From positions 3,426,001 through 3,490,000 of the forward strand of contig NZ_JAUSWJ010000001.1 in the NCBI RefSeq assembly GCF_030815145.1: 64,000 bases of DNA, given 5' to 3'. The position numbers and the translations under genes were made by a program. Of this stretch, positions 1 through 8,883 are shown piece by piece. Below the pieces are notes generated by a model that saw only the letters and a program-made list of their open reading frames with translations, did not search any database and was not told where the DNA came from. Origin of the DNA: Kaistia geumhonensis (GTDB lineage Bacteria > Pseudomonadota > Alphaproteobacteria > Rhizobiales > Kaistiaceae). Position 1 is the first letter of the stretch, and every line of letters starts with the position of its first letter.

Positions 1-968
1 GTCCCGTTCAGCGGCAGTGGAGCGGTTCGGCAGATGGCCTCCACATGGGCGCAGCGGGTCGAGAAGGCGCAGCCCGTGAGCCCGAAGCCGGCGCCGACCG
101 GCTCACCCGGGATCGAGCGGATATCGGCGAGCTCCTTGTCGCGGGTGGGGATGCAGGCGAACAGCGCCTCGGCATAGGGATGCACGACCCGCGTCCCGAT
201 ATCGCCGGCATCGACGACCGTGTGCAATTGGCCGCCATAGAGGACCGCGATCCGGCCGACGCTCTGGCGCAGCAGTTCCAGATTGTGGCTGATCAGGATG
301 ACGGCGAGGCCATGGCTGCGGCTGCGGTCGAGGATCAACTCGATGACGCGGCGCTGGGTGATGGCGTCGAGAGCGGTCGTCGGCTCGTCGGCGACCAGGA
401 GCTTCGGGTCCTGCGAGAGCGCGATGGCGAAGACGATGCGCTGGCGCATGCCGCCCGAAAACTGGTCGGGATACTGGTCGAAGGCGAGCGCCGGTTCGGG
501 AATGCCGACCTCGGCCATCAGGCGGATTGCCGCCTCGCGCGTCTTCTCCGCGCCCATCGGCCAGCCCTTGGCGAGATGGATCGCCTCGGTGATCTGCTTG
601 CCGATCTTCATCGAGGGATTGAGCGAGGAGAAGGGGTCTTGCGGCACGAAGCCGATCGAGTGGCCGAGGAGCTTCCGCGCGCTCGCGGCATAGCCGGTCG
701 AGGGGATATCGCGGCCGTCGAAGCGGACGCTGCCGGCGGCGACATAGGCATCGTCCTGCAGGCCGAGCAGCGTGCGCGTCAGCAGCGTCTTGCCGGAGCC
801 CGACTCGCCGACGATGCCGAACACCTCGCGGGGCATGACCGAGAGCGAGACGCCGGACACCATGGTGCGGTCGCCTGATTTGAGTGCCACCGCGGCGTCG
901 CGGACTTCGAGCAGCGGCGCCTCGGACGGCGAAAGGGGGGTGGCGTGGGACATCGTCTCGGTCATCAT
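1..968 (-). CDS. Dipeptide/oligopeptide ABC transporter ATP-binding protein (partial)
   Basis: This is the nucleotide-binding subunit that powers peptide-type ABC import. It has a Walker A GESGSGKT, an ABC signature FSGGMRQR and a Walker B LLVADEPTTALD, followed by the H-loop ISHN. The C-terminal part shows CAFSTRCAHVEAIC, the cysteine-containing oligopeptide/dipeptide extension of DppD/OppD proteins. The frame is still open at the first base of the window, so the C-terminus is missing. The start ATG at 968 overlaps the stop of the upstream permease as ATGA, which supports that start and translational coupling. The second ATPase usual for this family (DppF-type) probably lies beyond the window edge. 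The subunit belongs to the operon that begins with the binding protein at 4423. Confidence 0.93.
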   Translation of the reverse strand, partial: MMTETMSHATPLSPSEAPLLEVRDAAVALKSGDRTMVSGVSLSVMPREVFGIVGESGSGKTLLTRTLLGLQDDAYVAAGSVRFDGRDIPSTGYAASARKLLGHSIGFVPQDPFSSLNPSMKIGKQITEAIHLAKGWPMGAEKTREAAIRLMAEVGIPEPALAFDQYPDQFSGGMRQRIVFAIALSQDPKLLVADEPTTALDAITQRRVIELILDRSRSHGLAVILISHNLELLRQSVGRIAVLYGGQLHTVVDAGDIGTRVVHPYAEALFACIPTRDKELADIRSIPGEPVGAGFGLTGCAFSTRCAHVEAICRTAPLPLNG

Positions 969-1804
969 CGCCGCCGCGAGGTCGGGTCGAACTCGCGGCG
1001 CAGCATGTCGCCGACCACGTTGAAGCTGACCGCGGTGATGAAGATGGCGAGGCCGGGCGCGAGAACGATCCACCAGCCATTGGCGACATAGGAGCGGCCG
1101 TCGGCGATCATGGCGCCCCACTCGGGAGCCGGGATCTGCGCACCGACGCCGATGAAGGAGAGGCCCGAGATCGCGAGCATCACGGCCGAGACGTCGAGCG
1201 CCACCTGCACGACGAGAACGTCGAGTGCGTTCGGGATGACGTAGTGGAACACCTTGCGGTGCGTCGGAACGCCGAGCGCGTCGGCGCTCGCGATGAATTT
1301 CTGCGAGAGGATGTCGGAGGTCACCATGCGCGACAGGCGTGCATAGTTCGGCCACCAGGAGAAGATCAGCGCCCAGATCGCGGCGGAAAGGCTCGCGCCG
1401 AGTGCGGAGGCGAAGCCGAGCGCCAGGATGAGCGGCGGGAAGCCGAGCCAGATATCGGTGAGGCGCATCAGCATGTTGTCGACCGCGCCGCCGACGAAGG
1501 CGGAGAAGATGCCGATGGCGCAGCCGATCGCGACCACCACGACGAGAACCAGCATCGTCGCCGACAGCGTCAGCTGCGCGCCGTGCAGGAGGCGGGAGAG
1601 AACGTCACGACCGGAACCGTCCGTCCCGAGCCAGTGCACCCACGAGGGTTCCTGCAACTTGCTGCGGAAGGCGATCTTCAGCGGATCGAACGGCGCGAGG
1701 AACGGCCCGAGAATCGCGACGAGGATGATGGCGAGCACCAGCACGAGCGCGACGCGCTCGATATTGGTCTTCGGATAGGACCAGAGCTTCACGAACACGC
1801 TCAC
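965..1804 (-). CDS. Dipeptide-type ABC transporter permease, DppC/OppC family
   Basis: Inner-membrane permease of about 279 residues with six predicted hydrophobic segments. It has the N-terminal GTDGSGRDVLSR signature of DppC/OppC proteins at about residues 66-77. The cytoplasmic EAA loop is SADALGVPTHRKVFHYVIPN. The start is GTG at 1804, overlapping the TGA of the upstream permease as GTGA and giving the protein VSVFVKLWSYPKTN. A far longer open frame extends upstream, but it runs antiparallel to the permease domain structure and overlaps the neighbouring gene, so it was rejected. It pairs with the DppB-type permease at 1801-2808. Confidence 0.93.
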   Translation of the reverse strand: MSVFVKLWSYPKTNIERVALVLVLAIILVAILGPFLAPFDPLKIAFRSKLQEPSWVHWLGTDGSGRDVLSRLLHGAQLTLSATMLVLVVVVAIGCAIGIFSAFVGGAVDNMLMRLTDIWLGFPPLILALGFASALGASLSAAIWALIFSWWPNYARLSRMVTSDILSQKFIASADALGVPTHRKVFHYVIPNALDVLVVQVALDVSAVMLAISGLSFIGVGAQIPAPEWGAMIADGRSYVANGWWIVLAPGLAIFITAVSFNVVGDMLRREFDPTSRRR

Positions 1805-2808
1805 GCCTTCACCCGACGGCGCGGGTTGATGAGGAAGAGCGTCACGTCGACCACGAGATTGGCGAGCAGGAAGACCAGGCCGACCACGAACACGACCGCA
1901 ACCACGGCATGGATGTCGGACTGCGTCACCGCCTTCACCGCATAGCGACCGATGCCGGGACGACCGAAGATCTCCTCGACCAGCACCGTCGCGCCCAGCA
2001 TCCAGCCGAACTGCATGCCGAAGACGGTGAGGGCAGGCGTCGCGCCATTTGCGAAGACGTGACGGGCCATGATGCGGCCCTCGCTGGCACCCTTGGCGCG
2101 GGCGAGCACGACATAGTCCTTTCGGAATTCGCTGATCATCGCGGTGCGGGTGATGCGCACGCCGACGGCGGTGAAGAGCAGCGACAGCGCGAAGGCGGGG
2201 AGCACGAGATGCGCGAGCGCATCGGCGAAAACGTCGAGACGTCCCTGCGCGAGGCTGTCGAACAGGGTGAAGCCCGTCGCGCCGACGAATTCGCGGTTTT
2301 CGAAGCCGAGCCGGCCGGCAGTCGGCAGCAGCTGCCAGTCGCCCGCGACCACCTGCTGCAGGATGATGGCCAGCCAGAACACCGGCAGGCCGGCGCCGGC
2401 GAGCACCAGAAGGCGCACGAGATCGTCGAAACGGCTGCCGGCATAGCGTGCTGTGAGGAGGCCGAGCGGCAGCGAGATCGAGAGATTGATCAGCATCGCG
2501 ATGAAGACGAGTTCCAGCGAGGGCGGGAGCTCGCGCACCAGATCGTTGGCGATGGGCTGGCGCGTGAACCACGAAGTGCCGAAATCTCCCTGGAAGACGG
2601 CGGCGCAGTAGCGCCAGAACTGCACCAGCATCGGCTGGTCGAGGCCCATCTCCAGCCGGACGGCCGCGATCTTGTCGGCACCGGCATTCGGTCCCGCCGC
2701 GACGATGGCCGGATCGCCGGCCACCACATGGCTGAGCAGGAACGTGATGAACAGCAGGACGCAAAGGGAAAGGATCGAGAAAAGGATCCGCTCGGCAACA
2801 TAGCGCAA
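1801..2808 (-). CDS. Dipeptide-type ABC transporter permease, DppB/OppB family
   Basis: Inner-membrane permease of 335 residues. The first transmembrane helix lies at about residues 9-31 (RILFSILSLCVLLFITFLLS), followed by the DppB-type periplasmic region DPAIVAAGPNAG...LGLDQP-like. The EAA loop is VLARAKGASEGRIMARHVF, and GRPGIGRYAVKAV near the C-terminus is typical of DppB. It follows the binding protein gene by about 40 bp and overlaps the next permease gene by 4 bp. The gene order SBP-B-C-D is the standard dpp/opp order. The substrate is not determined by the permease sequence. Confidence 0.94.
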   Translation of the reverse strand: MRYVAERILFSILSLCVLLFITFLLSHVVAGDPAIVAAGPNAGADKIAAVRLEMGLDQPMLVQFWRYCAAVFQGDFGTSWFTRQPIANDLVRELPPSLELVFIAMLINLSISLPLGLLTARYAGSRFDDLVRLLVLAGAGLPVFWLAIILQQVVAGDWQLLPTAGRLGFENREFVGATGFTLFDSLAQGRLDVFADALAHLVLPAFALSLLFTAVGVRITRTAMISEFRKDYVVLARAKGASEGRIMARHVFANGATPALTVFGMQFGWMLGATVLVEEIFGRPGIGRYAVKAVTQSDIHAVVAVVFVVGLVFLLANLVVDVTLFLINPRRRVKA

Positions 2809-2851
2809 TGAAGGGATCCTTCGCTCGACCGTCGAATACGGAGATCTCGGC

Positions 2852-4423
2852 CTATTTCAGGCCGATATCCATGTAGTTGAAGGTCTGGTGGTGGGCGGCG
2901 TTGTACTTGTAGCCCTCCACCTTGTCGCTGAGCACGACGACCGAACCGGGGAACGACACGGTAATGACCGGGTAGTCCTTGCCGATCAGCTGCTGCGCCT
3001 TCTTGTAGAGCTCGGCGCGCTTCGCCTGGTCGGACGAGCTCGCGGCCTCGTTCAGCAGGGCATCGACCTCGGGGTTGGAATACTGCGCCCAGTTGTAGCC
3101 GCCCTTGGCGCCGGTCAGCGCGCTGTTGAACGAGGAGTTCAGCACCGCATGCGGATCGGGGAAGAGCGGGAAGGAATAGATCATGTTGATGTCGGAAGTC
3201 GTCTCAACCTTCTGAAGCGTGGCCGCCTGCGCCGGCCAGGTCATGCCTTCGGCGTTCAGCGTGATGCCGATCTCGGAGAGGTTGGACTGAAGCTGCTCGA
3301 CTGCGCTCTTCTCCTCCTGGATGGCCGGGAGATAGCGGACGGTCAGCGTCGTGCCGGCCCAGCCGTTCTCGTCGACCATCTTCTTGGCGGCATCAAGATC
3401 GAAGGCGGCTTCCGTCCCGCTCTCATGGCCGGGCCAGGTCGGCGGCAACGGCCCGTCGGGCAGCGTGCCGAGGCCCATCAGCACCTGGTCGAGATGCAAC
3501 TGGCGATCGAAGGTCTTCGCCAGCATCTCGCGGAATTTGACGTTGCCCGTCGGTCCCGTGCTGGCGGTGTTGAAATCGAAATAGAGCGGGGTTGCCGCAG
3601 CGCCGACATCGACGACGAAGCCGGGCGTCGTCTTCAGTGCCAGCTTGTCCTCGACCGTGACGTCGGGAGCGATCTGCACCTCGCCGCTCTTCAGCAGCGA
3701 AAGCTGCGTCGAGGGCTCGGAGACGTAGCGGAAGATGACCTCGGCGACGTGGTTGCCGTCCCATCCGCCCCAATACTTGTCGAAGGCCTTGAGCGTGACG
3801 GCTTCGGTCGGCTTGTAGGAGGTGATGGTGTAGGGACCGGACCCGGCCTCGTTCACCGCGAGCCACTGGCGGCCATTGTCGTCGCCCATATGAGGCTCGA
3901 CCGCGGCCTTGCTCACGATGTAGATGCGCGACAGCGCCGAGACGAACGGACCGAAGGGCGCGGACAGCGTCAGCTTGACGGTGTGGTCGTCAACGACCTC
4001 GGCGCCGGAGAGCAGGGCGAGATCGTTCAGGACATTGGCCTTGGCCGCCTTGAGGCGGTCGATGGTGAACTTGACGTCGGCGGCCGTCAGCTTGCTGCCG
4101 TCATGGAAGACGACGTCGTCGCGCAGCGTGAAGGTGTAGGTGAGGCCGTCGTCCGAGATGGTCCAGCTCTTGGCGAGCTGCGGCGTCGGCTCCGTCGCGC
4201 CGGCCTTGAACTGCACCAGCGCGTCATAGACGCCGATCAGGAGCTGGTCGACGGTCGAATTGGTGGCGTTGGCCGGGTCGAGATTCTCCGGCGTCTCGTT
4301 CTCGGCGATCACCAATGTGCCGCTCGGCGCCGCGAAGGCGAGATCCGGCAGCACGAGCGCCGGCAGGGAGACGCCCGAAAGCGCCACGATCAAAGCGGGC
4401 AGAAACCGCATATGGGAACGCAT
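2852..4423 (-). CDS. Periplasmic substrate-binding protein, dipeptide/oligopeptide family 5
   Basis: Solute-binding lipobinding-type protein of 523 residues (SBP_bac_5). The signal peptide spans about residues 1-30 (MRSHMRFLPALIVALSG... ending FAAPSG). The mature part begins TLVIAENETPENLDPANATN, the usual family-5 opening, and includes YTFTLRDDVVFHDGSKLTAADV. The frame is open upstream to 4585, but the ATG at 4423 was chosen because a GGAGGT ribosome-binding site lies 7 bp before it and it starts the signal peptide. The gene is first in the operon with the permeases and ATPase at 1-2808. A 13-bp putative operator lies 24 bp upstream of the start codon at 4447-4459. Confidence 0.93.
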   Translation of the reverse strand: MRSHMRFLPALIVALSGVSLPALVLPDLAFAAPSGTLVIAENETPENLDPANATNSTVDQLLIGVYDALVQFKAGATEPTPQLAKSWTISDDGLTYTFTLRDDVVFHDGSKLTAADVKFTIDRLKAAKANVLNDLALLSGAEVVDDHTVKLTLSAPFGPFVSALSRIYIVSKAAVEPHMGDDNGRQWLAVNEAGSGPYTITSYKPTEAVTLKAFDKYWGGWDGNHVAEVIFRYVSEPSTQLSLLKSGEVQIAPDVTVEDKLALKTTPGFVVDVGAAATPLYFDFNTASTGPTGNVKFREMLAKTFDRQLHLDQVLMGLGTLPDGPLPPTWPGHESGTEAAFDLDAAKKMVDENGWAGTTLTVRYLPAIQEEKSAVEQLQSNLSEIGITLNAEGMTWPAQAATLQKVETTSDINMIYSFPLFPDPHAVLNSSFNSALTGAKGGYNWAQYSNPEVDALLNEAASSSDQAKRAELYKKAQQLIGKDYPVITVSFPGSVVVLSDKVEGYKYNAAHHQTFNYMDIGLK

Positions 4424-4446
4424 CGACGACCTCCGGAATTCTTTTG

Positions 4447-4459
4447 GTATACCGACTGT
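4447..4459. promoter_or_regulatory. Candidate GntR operator upstream of binding-protein gene
   Basis: The sequence GTATACCGACTGT here occurs as its exact reverse complement at 11324-11336, upstream of the M20-like gene, and in a looser form (12 of 15 over an extended window) at 12337-12351. All three lie upstream of units flanking the GntR gene at 11391. GTATAC is itself a palindrome, as is common in FadR-type GntR operators. Assignment to that regulator is inference. Confidence 0.5.
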
Positions 4460-4593
4460 ATCCGAAGCTAGCATCAGGCCGGGGGGTGTCAACGCTTTTC
4501 TCTGGGCAGGGCTGCACGGTTTTCGGACGCGCTCGCAAAGCGTGCTGCGCGGCGGCGCTTGACAGCGTCCGCGAGACGCGGACAACCGGGAGG

Positions 4594-5019
4594 ATGACGA
4601 GGATCCATGCCATCACGCTCGCGACCAGAGGCCAGGGCCTCTACGAATTCACCGCCGAAGCGGAGGCTTTCGTTGCCTCGGCAGGGATAGGAAGCGGCCT
4701 CCTAACCGTCTTCGTGCGTCACACCTCCGCGTCGCTGCTCATCCAGGAAAACGCCGATCCCGATGTCGTCGCCGATCTCCAGGCCTTCTTCTCGCGCCTG
4801 GTTCCGCCGGCATCGAGCCCCGCGATGGATTACCTCGTGCACCGGCTCGAGGGGCCGGACGACATGCCGGCCCATATCAAGGCGGCGCTCACCCAGACCT
4901 CGATCGGCATTCCCGTCCATCGCGGTGCAATGGTGCTGGGGCGGTGGCAGGGCCTCTATCTCTTCGAGCATCGAGACCGGCCGCACCGTCGCGAGATCGT
5001 GCTCGCCCTCACGACTTGA
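4594..5019 (+). CDS. YjbQ/UPF0047 family protein
   Basis: Protein of 141 residues belonging to the secondary thiamine-phosphate-synthase-like YjbQ family, whose physiological role remains poorly defined. Family hallmarks are VRHTSASLLIQENADP at about residues 41-56 and RWQGLYLFEHRDRPHRR at about 118-134. These supply the conserved His, Ser, Glu and Arg residues of the proposed active site. The ATG at 4594 is directly preceded by CCGGGAGG, so the spacing to the purine-rich run is unusually short. No other in-frame ATG fits the family length. The gene is transcribed divergently from the peptide-binding-protein operon and converges with the fused oxidase gene, so it is probably a bystander of the catabolic cluster. 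Confidence 0.88.
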   Translation: MTRIHAITLATRGQGLYEFTAEAEAFVASAGIGSGLLTVFVRHTSASLLIQENADPDVVADLQAFFSRLVPPASSPAMDYLVHRLEGPDDMPAHIKAALTQTSIGIPVHRGAMVLGRWQGLYLFEHRDRPHRREIVLALTT

Positions 5020-5025
5020 GTCCGC

Positions 5026-7983
5026 TCATGCCGCCGCGCCGCGGAACCGGGCGAGCGTGAACCCCTCCAGTGCGTGCAGCGGTCGGCGCCCGGCGATGCA
5101 GTCGGCGGTGAGCTGCCCCAGCAGCGGGCCGAGCGTATAGCCATTGGCCGAGGCAGCGACGAAGAGGCCGGGCTTGCCGGGGATCGCACCGAGCAGTGGG
5201 GCGCCATCGATATTGACGTTCATCGCGGCCCAGCTCCTCAGGAGATGCAGGCCCGCCAGCGCCGGCACCGTCCGCTCGGCAACCCAGAGATTGCCCTCGA
5301 TGCTGGGCCGCAACACCTTGGAATAGCCTGTCGCCGGATCGGTGCCTGCCGTCCACGCGCCGCCGATGATGAGGTTACCGTTCGTCGCCTGCTTCATGGT
5401 GAGGTGGCGGTCGGCGTGGGCGACGAGCTGTTTCAGGATCGGGCGCGTCGGCTCGGTAACCAGCATCTGCAGCGGTGCGCCCGAGATCGGCAGCTCGACA
5501 CCCACCATGCGCCCGATATGGCGCGACCAGCCGCCGGCGGCGATGAGGACCCGGCGAGCCCGGATGGTCGCGCCGCTCGTCGTCACCTCGTAGCCGTCCG
5601 CCTCGGCGCGAATGCCGATGACATTATGGCCGGCGGCAAAACGAACGCCGCGCCGCTTTGCCTCGGCGACCAGCGCCGGCGTCGCCTTCATCGGATTGAT
5701 CTTGCCCTCGTCCGGGCAATAGGCGGCGACGACCATGCGCTCGGCTATATGGGGGGCGAGCGCGGCGATCTCGGCGCGCGTGATGACCTCGACCGGAATG
5801 CCCATGCTGCGCTCGGCCTCGGCCTTGTCGCGCAGGAAGGCAGTCTGTTCCTCGTTTTCGGCGACCATCAGGCCGCCGGTGGTGGTGATCTCGAAATCGC
5901 CGTCGAGGTCGCGCTCCAGCTCTTTCCAGAGCTGAACCGCGTCACGTTGCAGCGGAATCGTGCGCAGCGCCGGGCTGCCGCCCGCCATGGCCTTGCGGCC
6001 GAAATCCCAGGAGAGCAATTGCACATGCAGGCTGCCTGCATTTCCGCCCGAGGCCTGGCTGTTGGGGGCCGAGCGATCGATCACTACGGTCTCGATGCCG
6101 GCGCCGGCCGCGAACATCGCGCTCGATGTGCCGATGACCCCCGCGCCGATGACGAGGAGATCCGTCGTCGCCGGCAACGGGTCGGGCGGCGGCAGATGTG
6201 GAGGATGCGGCCGCGTCTCGACCTCGCGATGCCCGCCCCATTCCGCCTTCTCGCTTTCGAGCAGAATGGCCGGTACCGGCTTTTCGGGTGCCTGCGGCGC
6301 GAACAGATCCGCCGGCCCGGCCGAGGAAAGGTCGCCGTCGCGCAGGATCTTCAGCGCCTCGCCCGCGCAGTAGCGGCCCTGGCAGCCTCCCATGCCGAGC
6401 CGCGTCCGCCGCTTCAGGCTGCCGAGATCGCGGACACCCTCGTCGCGGAGCGCGCGGATGGCGCCTGCCGTCACATTCTCGCAGCGGCAGACCGGCGTCT
6501 CGTCGGCAATGGCGAGAGGCGGCTGCCGGTCCGCGAAGAGCTTCCAGAGATGATGCTGGAAGCGGCGGGCCCGCGCGCCGCGGCGCCTTGCCGCCCGTGC
6601 CGACCGGGCAGCTCGGCCGTCCGCTCGTCCCAGTGCTTCGAGCACGGCCGCCGCGGCGATGACGCCGCCATTCGCGGCGACGACGCTGCCGCCGATCCCC
6701 GAGGCGTCGCCGGCGACGAAGACGGGTGCCGTGCCGGCGCGGCCATCATCGGCCACGAGCGGACGCGCGAAGCCGTTGGCGGGATCGACCGTGACCGGGC
6801 AGCCGAGCATGCGCAGCAGCCCCGTCGAGGGCAGGAAGCCATAGCCGAGGCAGACAGCGTCGACATCGAACGCGAGCTTCTGCCCGCCCGGACCCGCCGC
6901 GATGGCGCGTTTGGCCTTGCCGTTGCCGGTGACGGCGACAAGGCGCGTGCCTTCGTGGATCGGGATGCCGGCGCGAGCGAGCTTGCGACGGATGGAAAGG
7001 CCGCGCAGCGCCAATTGCCGGTCCGCTGCGAGCATGCCGAGAAAGGCCGGGGCATTGCGGCTCCGGCTCGGCGTCGCACTTTCGAGGATGCCGACGACCT
7101 TGCCGCCGCCCGCCGCGATTTCGAGGGCGACCTGCCAGTTGAGCGGACCGTTGCCGGCGATGAGGACGCGCATTCCGGGGGCGACGCGGTAGCTGCGCGC
7201 CAGCGTCTGCGCGGCTCCGGTCGTCATGACGCCGGGCAGGGTCCATCCGGGAACCGGCCAGGGCCGCTCATAGGCGCCGGCGGCGAGGATGACGAAGCGC
7301 GCCCTGATCACATAGGCCCGGCCGGGCGCATGGATGCCGAGTTCGACACCGTCCTCGGTCACGGCCGCATGCCAGACCGCCGAGCCCGAACGGATGTCTG
7401 TTCCCGCGGCGACAGTTGCCTCGACGAGTCGCCGGCCGGCCTTGAACTGGTCGTCCTCGCCGCCGGGGAGAAAGCGCTGCGAGGGCGCCAGAGGCTTGAA
7501 ATACTGGCCGCCGGGAAGGGGACGCTCGTCGAGCACGACCGGCGCGAGGCCGGCTTCGGCGAGGAGCTTCGCCGCCGAGAGTCCCGCGGGGCCCGCACCG
7601 ATGATCGCGACCTCGACCGTCTCGATCTCGGGCGCTCCCTCGGGGCGGCGGCCGAGCGGACGCAATGCGGCGAGCGCCGGATCGTGGCGATAGACGCTCA
7701 TGCCGGGTTCGGTCTTCACCATGCAGGCGCGCTGGCCGCCGAAACCCTCGATTTGCACGAGGCATTCCTGGCAGACGCCCATGCCGCAGAAAACGCCGCG
7801 CTGCTCGTCGGGACCGGCCTGGCGCAGCCCCATGAGGCCGGCCGCGGTGAGGCTGGCGGCGAGGCTTTCGCCGGCCCGGCCGTGCACGGTCCTGCCCTCG
7901 AAGGCGAAGGCGATGGGGTCGCCGGCCGGCTCGGCGGTGCTGCCGCCCAGCCTTCGAGCGCCTCCGGTCGGCTCTTCCTCCAA
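5026..7983 (-). CDS. Fused three-module FAD/2Fe-2S amine (D-hydroxyproline/opine-type) oxidase
   Basis: One chain of about 985 residues joins parts that are normally separate subunits. An N-terminal 2Fe-2S module carries CGMGVCQEC plus a later Cys (about residues 20-100). An FAD/NAD oxidoreductase with VAIIGAGPAGLSAAK starts at about 125. A BFD-like 2Fe-2S domain has CRCENV and GCQGRYC at about 497-545. A DAO-family flavoprotein beginning LLVIGAGVIGTSSA runs from about 605 to the end. This matches the gamma-alpha-beta parts of D-hydroxyproline dehydrogenase, opine oxidase and HcnABC-like enzymes, and would oxidise a secondary amine or imino acid. The best start is TTG at 7983, just after the TGA of the DHDPS-family gene. 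No in-frame ATG precedes the first cluster and no convincing ribosome-binding site is seen, so the start is uncertain. The natural substrate is inferred only from family and context. Confidence 0.85.
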   Translation of the reverse strand: MEEEPTGGARRLGGSTAEPAGDPIAFAFEGRTVHGRAGESLAASLTAAGLMGLRQAGPDEQRGVFCGMGVCQECLVQIEGFGGQRACMVKTEPGMSVYRHDPALAALRPLGRRPEGAPEIETVEVAIIGAGPAGLSAAKLLAEAGLAPVVLDERPLPGGQYFKPLAPSQRFLPGGEDDQFKAGRRLVEATVAAGTDIRSGSAVWHAAVTEDGVELGIHAPGRAYVIRARFVILAAGAYERPWPVPGWTLPGVMTTGAAQTLARSYRVAPGMRVLIAGNGPLNWQVALEIAAGGGKVVGILESATPSRSRNAPAFLGMLAADRQLALRGLSIRRKLARAGIPIHEGTRLVAVTGNGKAKRAIAAGPGGQKLAFDVDAVCLGYGFLPSTGLLRMLGCPVTVDPANGFARPLVADDGRAGTAPVFVAGDASGIGGSVVAANGGVIAAAAVLEALGRADGRAARSARAARRRGARARRFQHHLWKLFADRQPPLAIADETPVCRCENVTAGAIRALRDEGVRDLGSLKRRTRLGMGGCQGRYCAGEALKILRDGDLSSAGPADLFAPQAPEKPVPAILLESEKAEWGGHREVETRPHPPHLPPPDPLPATTDLLVIGAGVIGTSSAMFAAGAGIETVVIDRSAPNSQASGGNAGSLHVQLLSWDFGRKAMAGGSPALRTIPLQRDAVQLWKELERDLDGDFEITTTGGLMVAENEEQTAFLRDKAEAERSMGIPVEVITRAEIAALAPHIAERMVVAAYCPDEGKINPMKATPALVAEAKRRGVRFAAGHNVIGIRAEADGYEVTTSGATIRARRVLIAAGGWSRHIGRMVGVELPISGAPLQMLVTEPTRPILKQLVAHADRHLTMKQATNGNLIIGGAWTAGTDPATGYSKVLRPSIEGNLWVAERTVPALAGLHLLRSWAAMNVNIDGAPLLGAIPGKPGLFVAASANGYTLGPLLGQLTADCIAGRRPLHALEGFTLARFRGAAA

Positions 7984-7985
7984 GG

Positions 7986-8882
7986 TCAGGCCGCCTTGTC
8001 CAGAATCACGCCGGACCGTGTCAGCGCCTCGGCGACCGAGGGCAGCTCGGCCTCGGGCAGGGGCAGGCGGGGCGGGCGGGGGCCGCCGACGGGACGGCCC
8101 ATCATGGCGAGCGCGGCCTTGGAGCCGGAGACGTAGCGGTGGCCGGCGACGAGGCGGATGACGGGAAGGACACGGTGGTAAAGTGCTCTGGCGCCATCGA
8201 AATCGCGCCGGTCTGCCCACAGCGAGAACAGCTCCGCCATCTCGCGCGGCATGATGTTCGAGCCGACCGCCACCCAACCTTCGGCGCCTTCGAGGAAGGA
8301 TTCGAAGCCCATGATGCCGCCGAACACCGTCATCCGGTCGCCGCAGAAATCGAGGATGTCGCGGATGCGCGTCACATCCATCGTCGATTCCTTGATGTAG
8401 CGGACATTGTCGATCCGCGACAAACGTTCAACAATTCTTGGGGTTAAATCAACATTCGCCGTCGCAGGATTGTTGTAGATCATGATCGGCAGCGAGATCG
8501 CCTCGCCGATGCGCCGATAGTGCTCGAAGAGCTCGTCCTCGGTCGGCGTCGAATAGAAGGGCGGGATGATCATCACGCCATCGGCGCCGAGCTGCTCGGC
8601 CTGGCGGGAATAGCGGATGACGTCGTCGGTCGATTCCGCGCCGGTCCCGATCAGCACCGGCACGCGGCCGTCGGCCTTGCGGATCACCGTCTCGGCGACG
8701 GCGGCCTTCTCGTCATCGGTGAGCGACAGGAACTCGCCGGTCGAGCCGAGCGGAACCAGCCCGTGGATGCCCTCGGCGATCTGCCAGTCGACAAAGTCCG
8801 CCGTGGCCGCGAGGTCGACGCCGCCCTCGGCGTCGAACGGCGTGATCATGACGGTGTAGGTCCCGCGAAATGCTTTGGTCAC
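7986..8882 (-). CDS. Dihydrodipicolinate synthase / N-acetylneuraminate lyase family protein
   Basis: Class I aldolase-type TIM barrel of 298 residues. It keeps the family GSTGE motif, the catalytic Tyr in IYNNPAT and the Schiff-base Lys in YIKEST. The start is GTG at 8882, preceded by AGGAAG at suitable spacing and one base after the stop of the hydrolase gene. In hydroxyproline catabolism a member of this family deaminates 1-pyrroline-4-hydroxy-2-carboxylate to alpha-ketoglutarate semialdehyde, and here it directly precedes a hydroxyproline-dehydrogenase-like fusion. Other possibilities are keto-deoxy-sugar aldolase or lyase activities. Membership is certain; the reaction is inferred from the neighbour. 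Confidence 0.9.
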   Translation of the reverse strand: MTKAFRGTYTVMITPFDAEGGVDLAATADFVDWQIAEGIHGLVPLGSTGEFLSLTDDEKAAVAETVIRKADGRVPVLIGTGAESTDDVIRYSRQAEQLGADGVMIIPPFYSTPTEDELFEHYRRIGEAISLPIMIYNNPATANVDLTPRIVERLSRIDNVRYIKESTMDVTRIRDILDFCGDRMTVFGGIMGFESFLEGAEGWVAVGSNIMPREMAELFSLWADRRDFDGARALYHRVLPVIRLVAGHRYVSGSKAALAMMGRPVGGPRPPRLPLPEAELPSVAEALTRSGVILDKAA

Positions 8883-8883
8883 C

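Noticed and set aside
5074-8136. A 1020-codon open frame on the + strand opposite the fused oxidase
   Set aside because: It mirrors a GC-rich gene on the other strand; composition is Arg/Ala/Asp/Gly-rich without family motifs, as expected for an antisense shadow.
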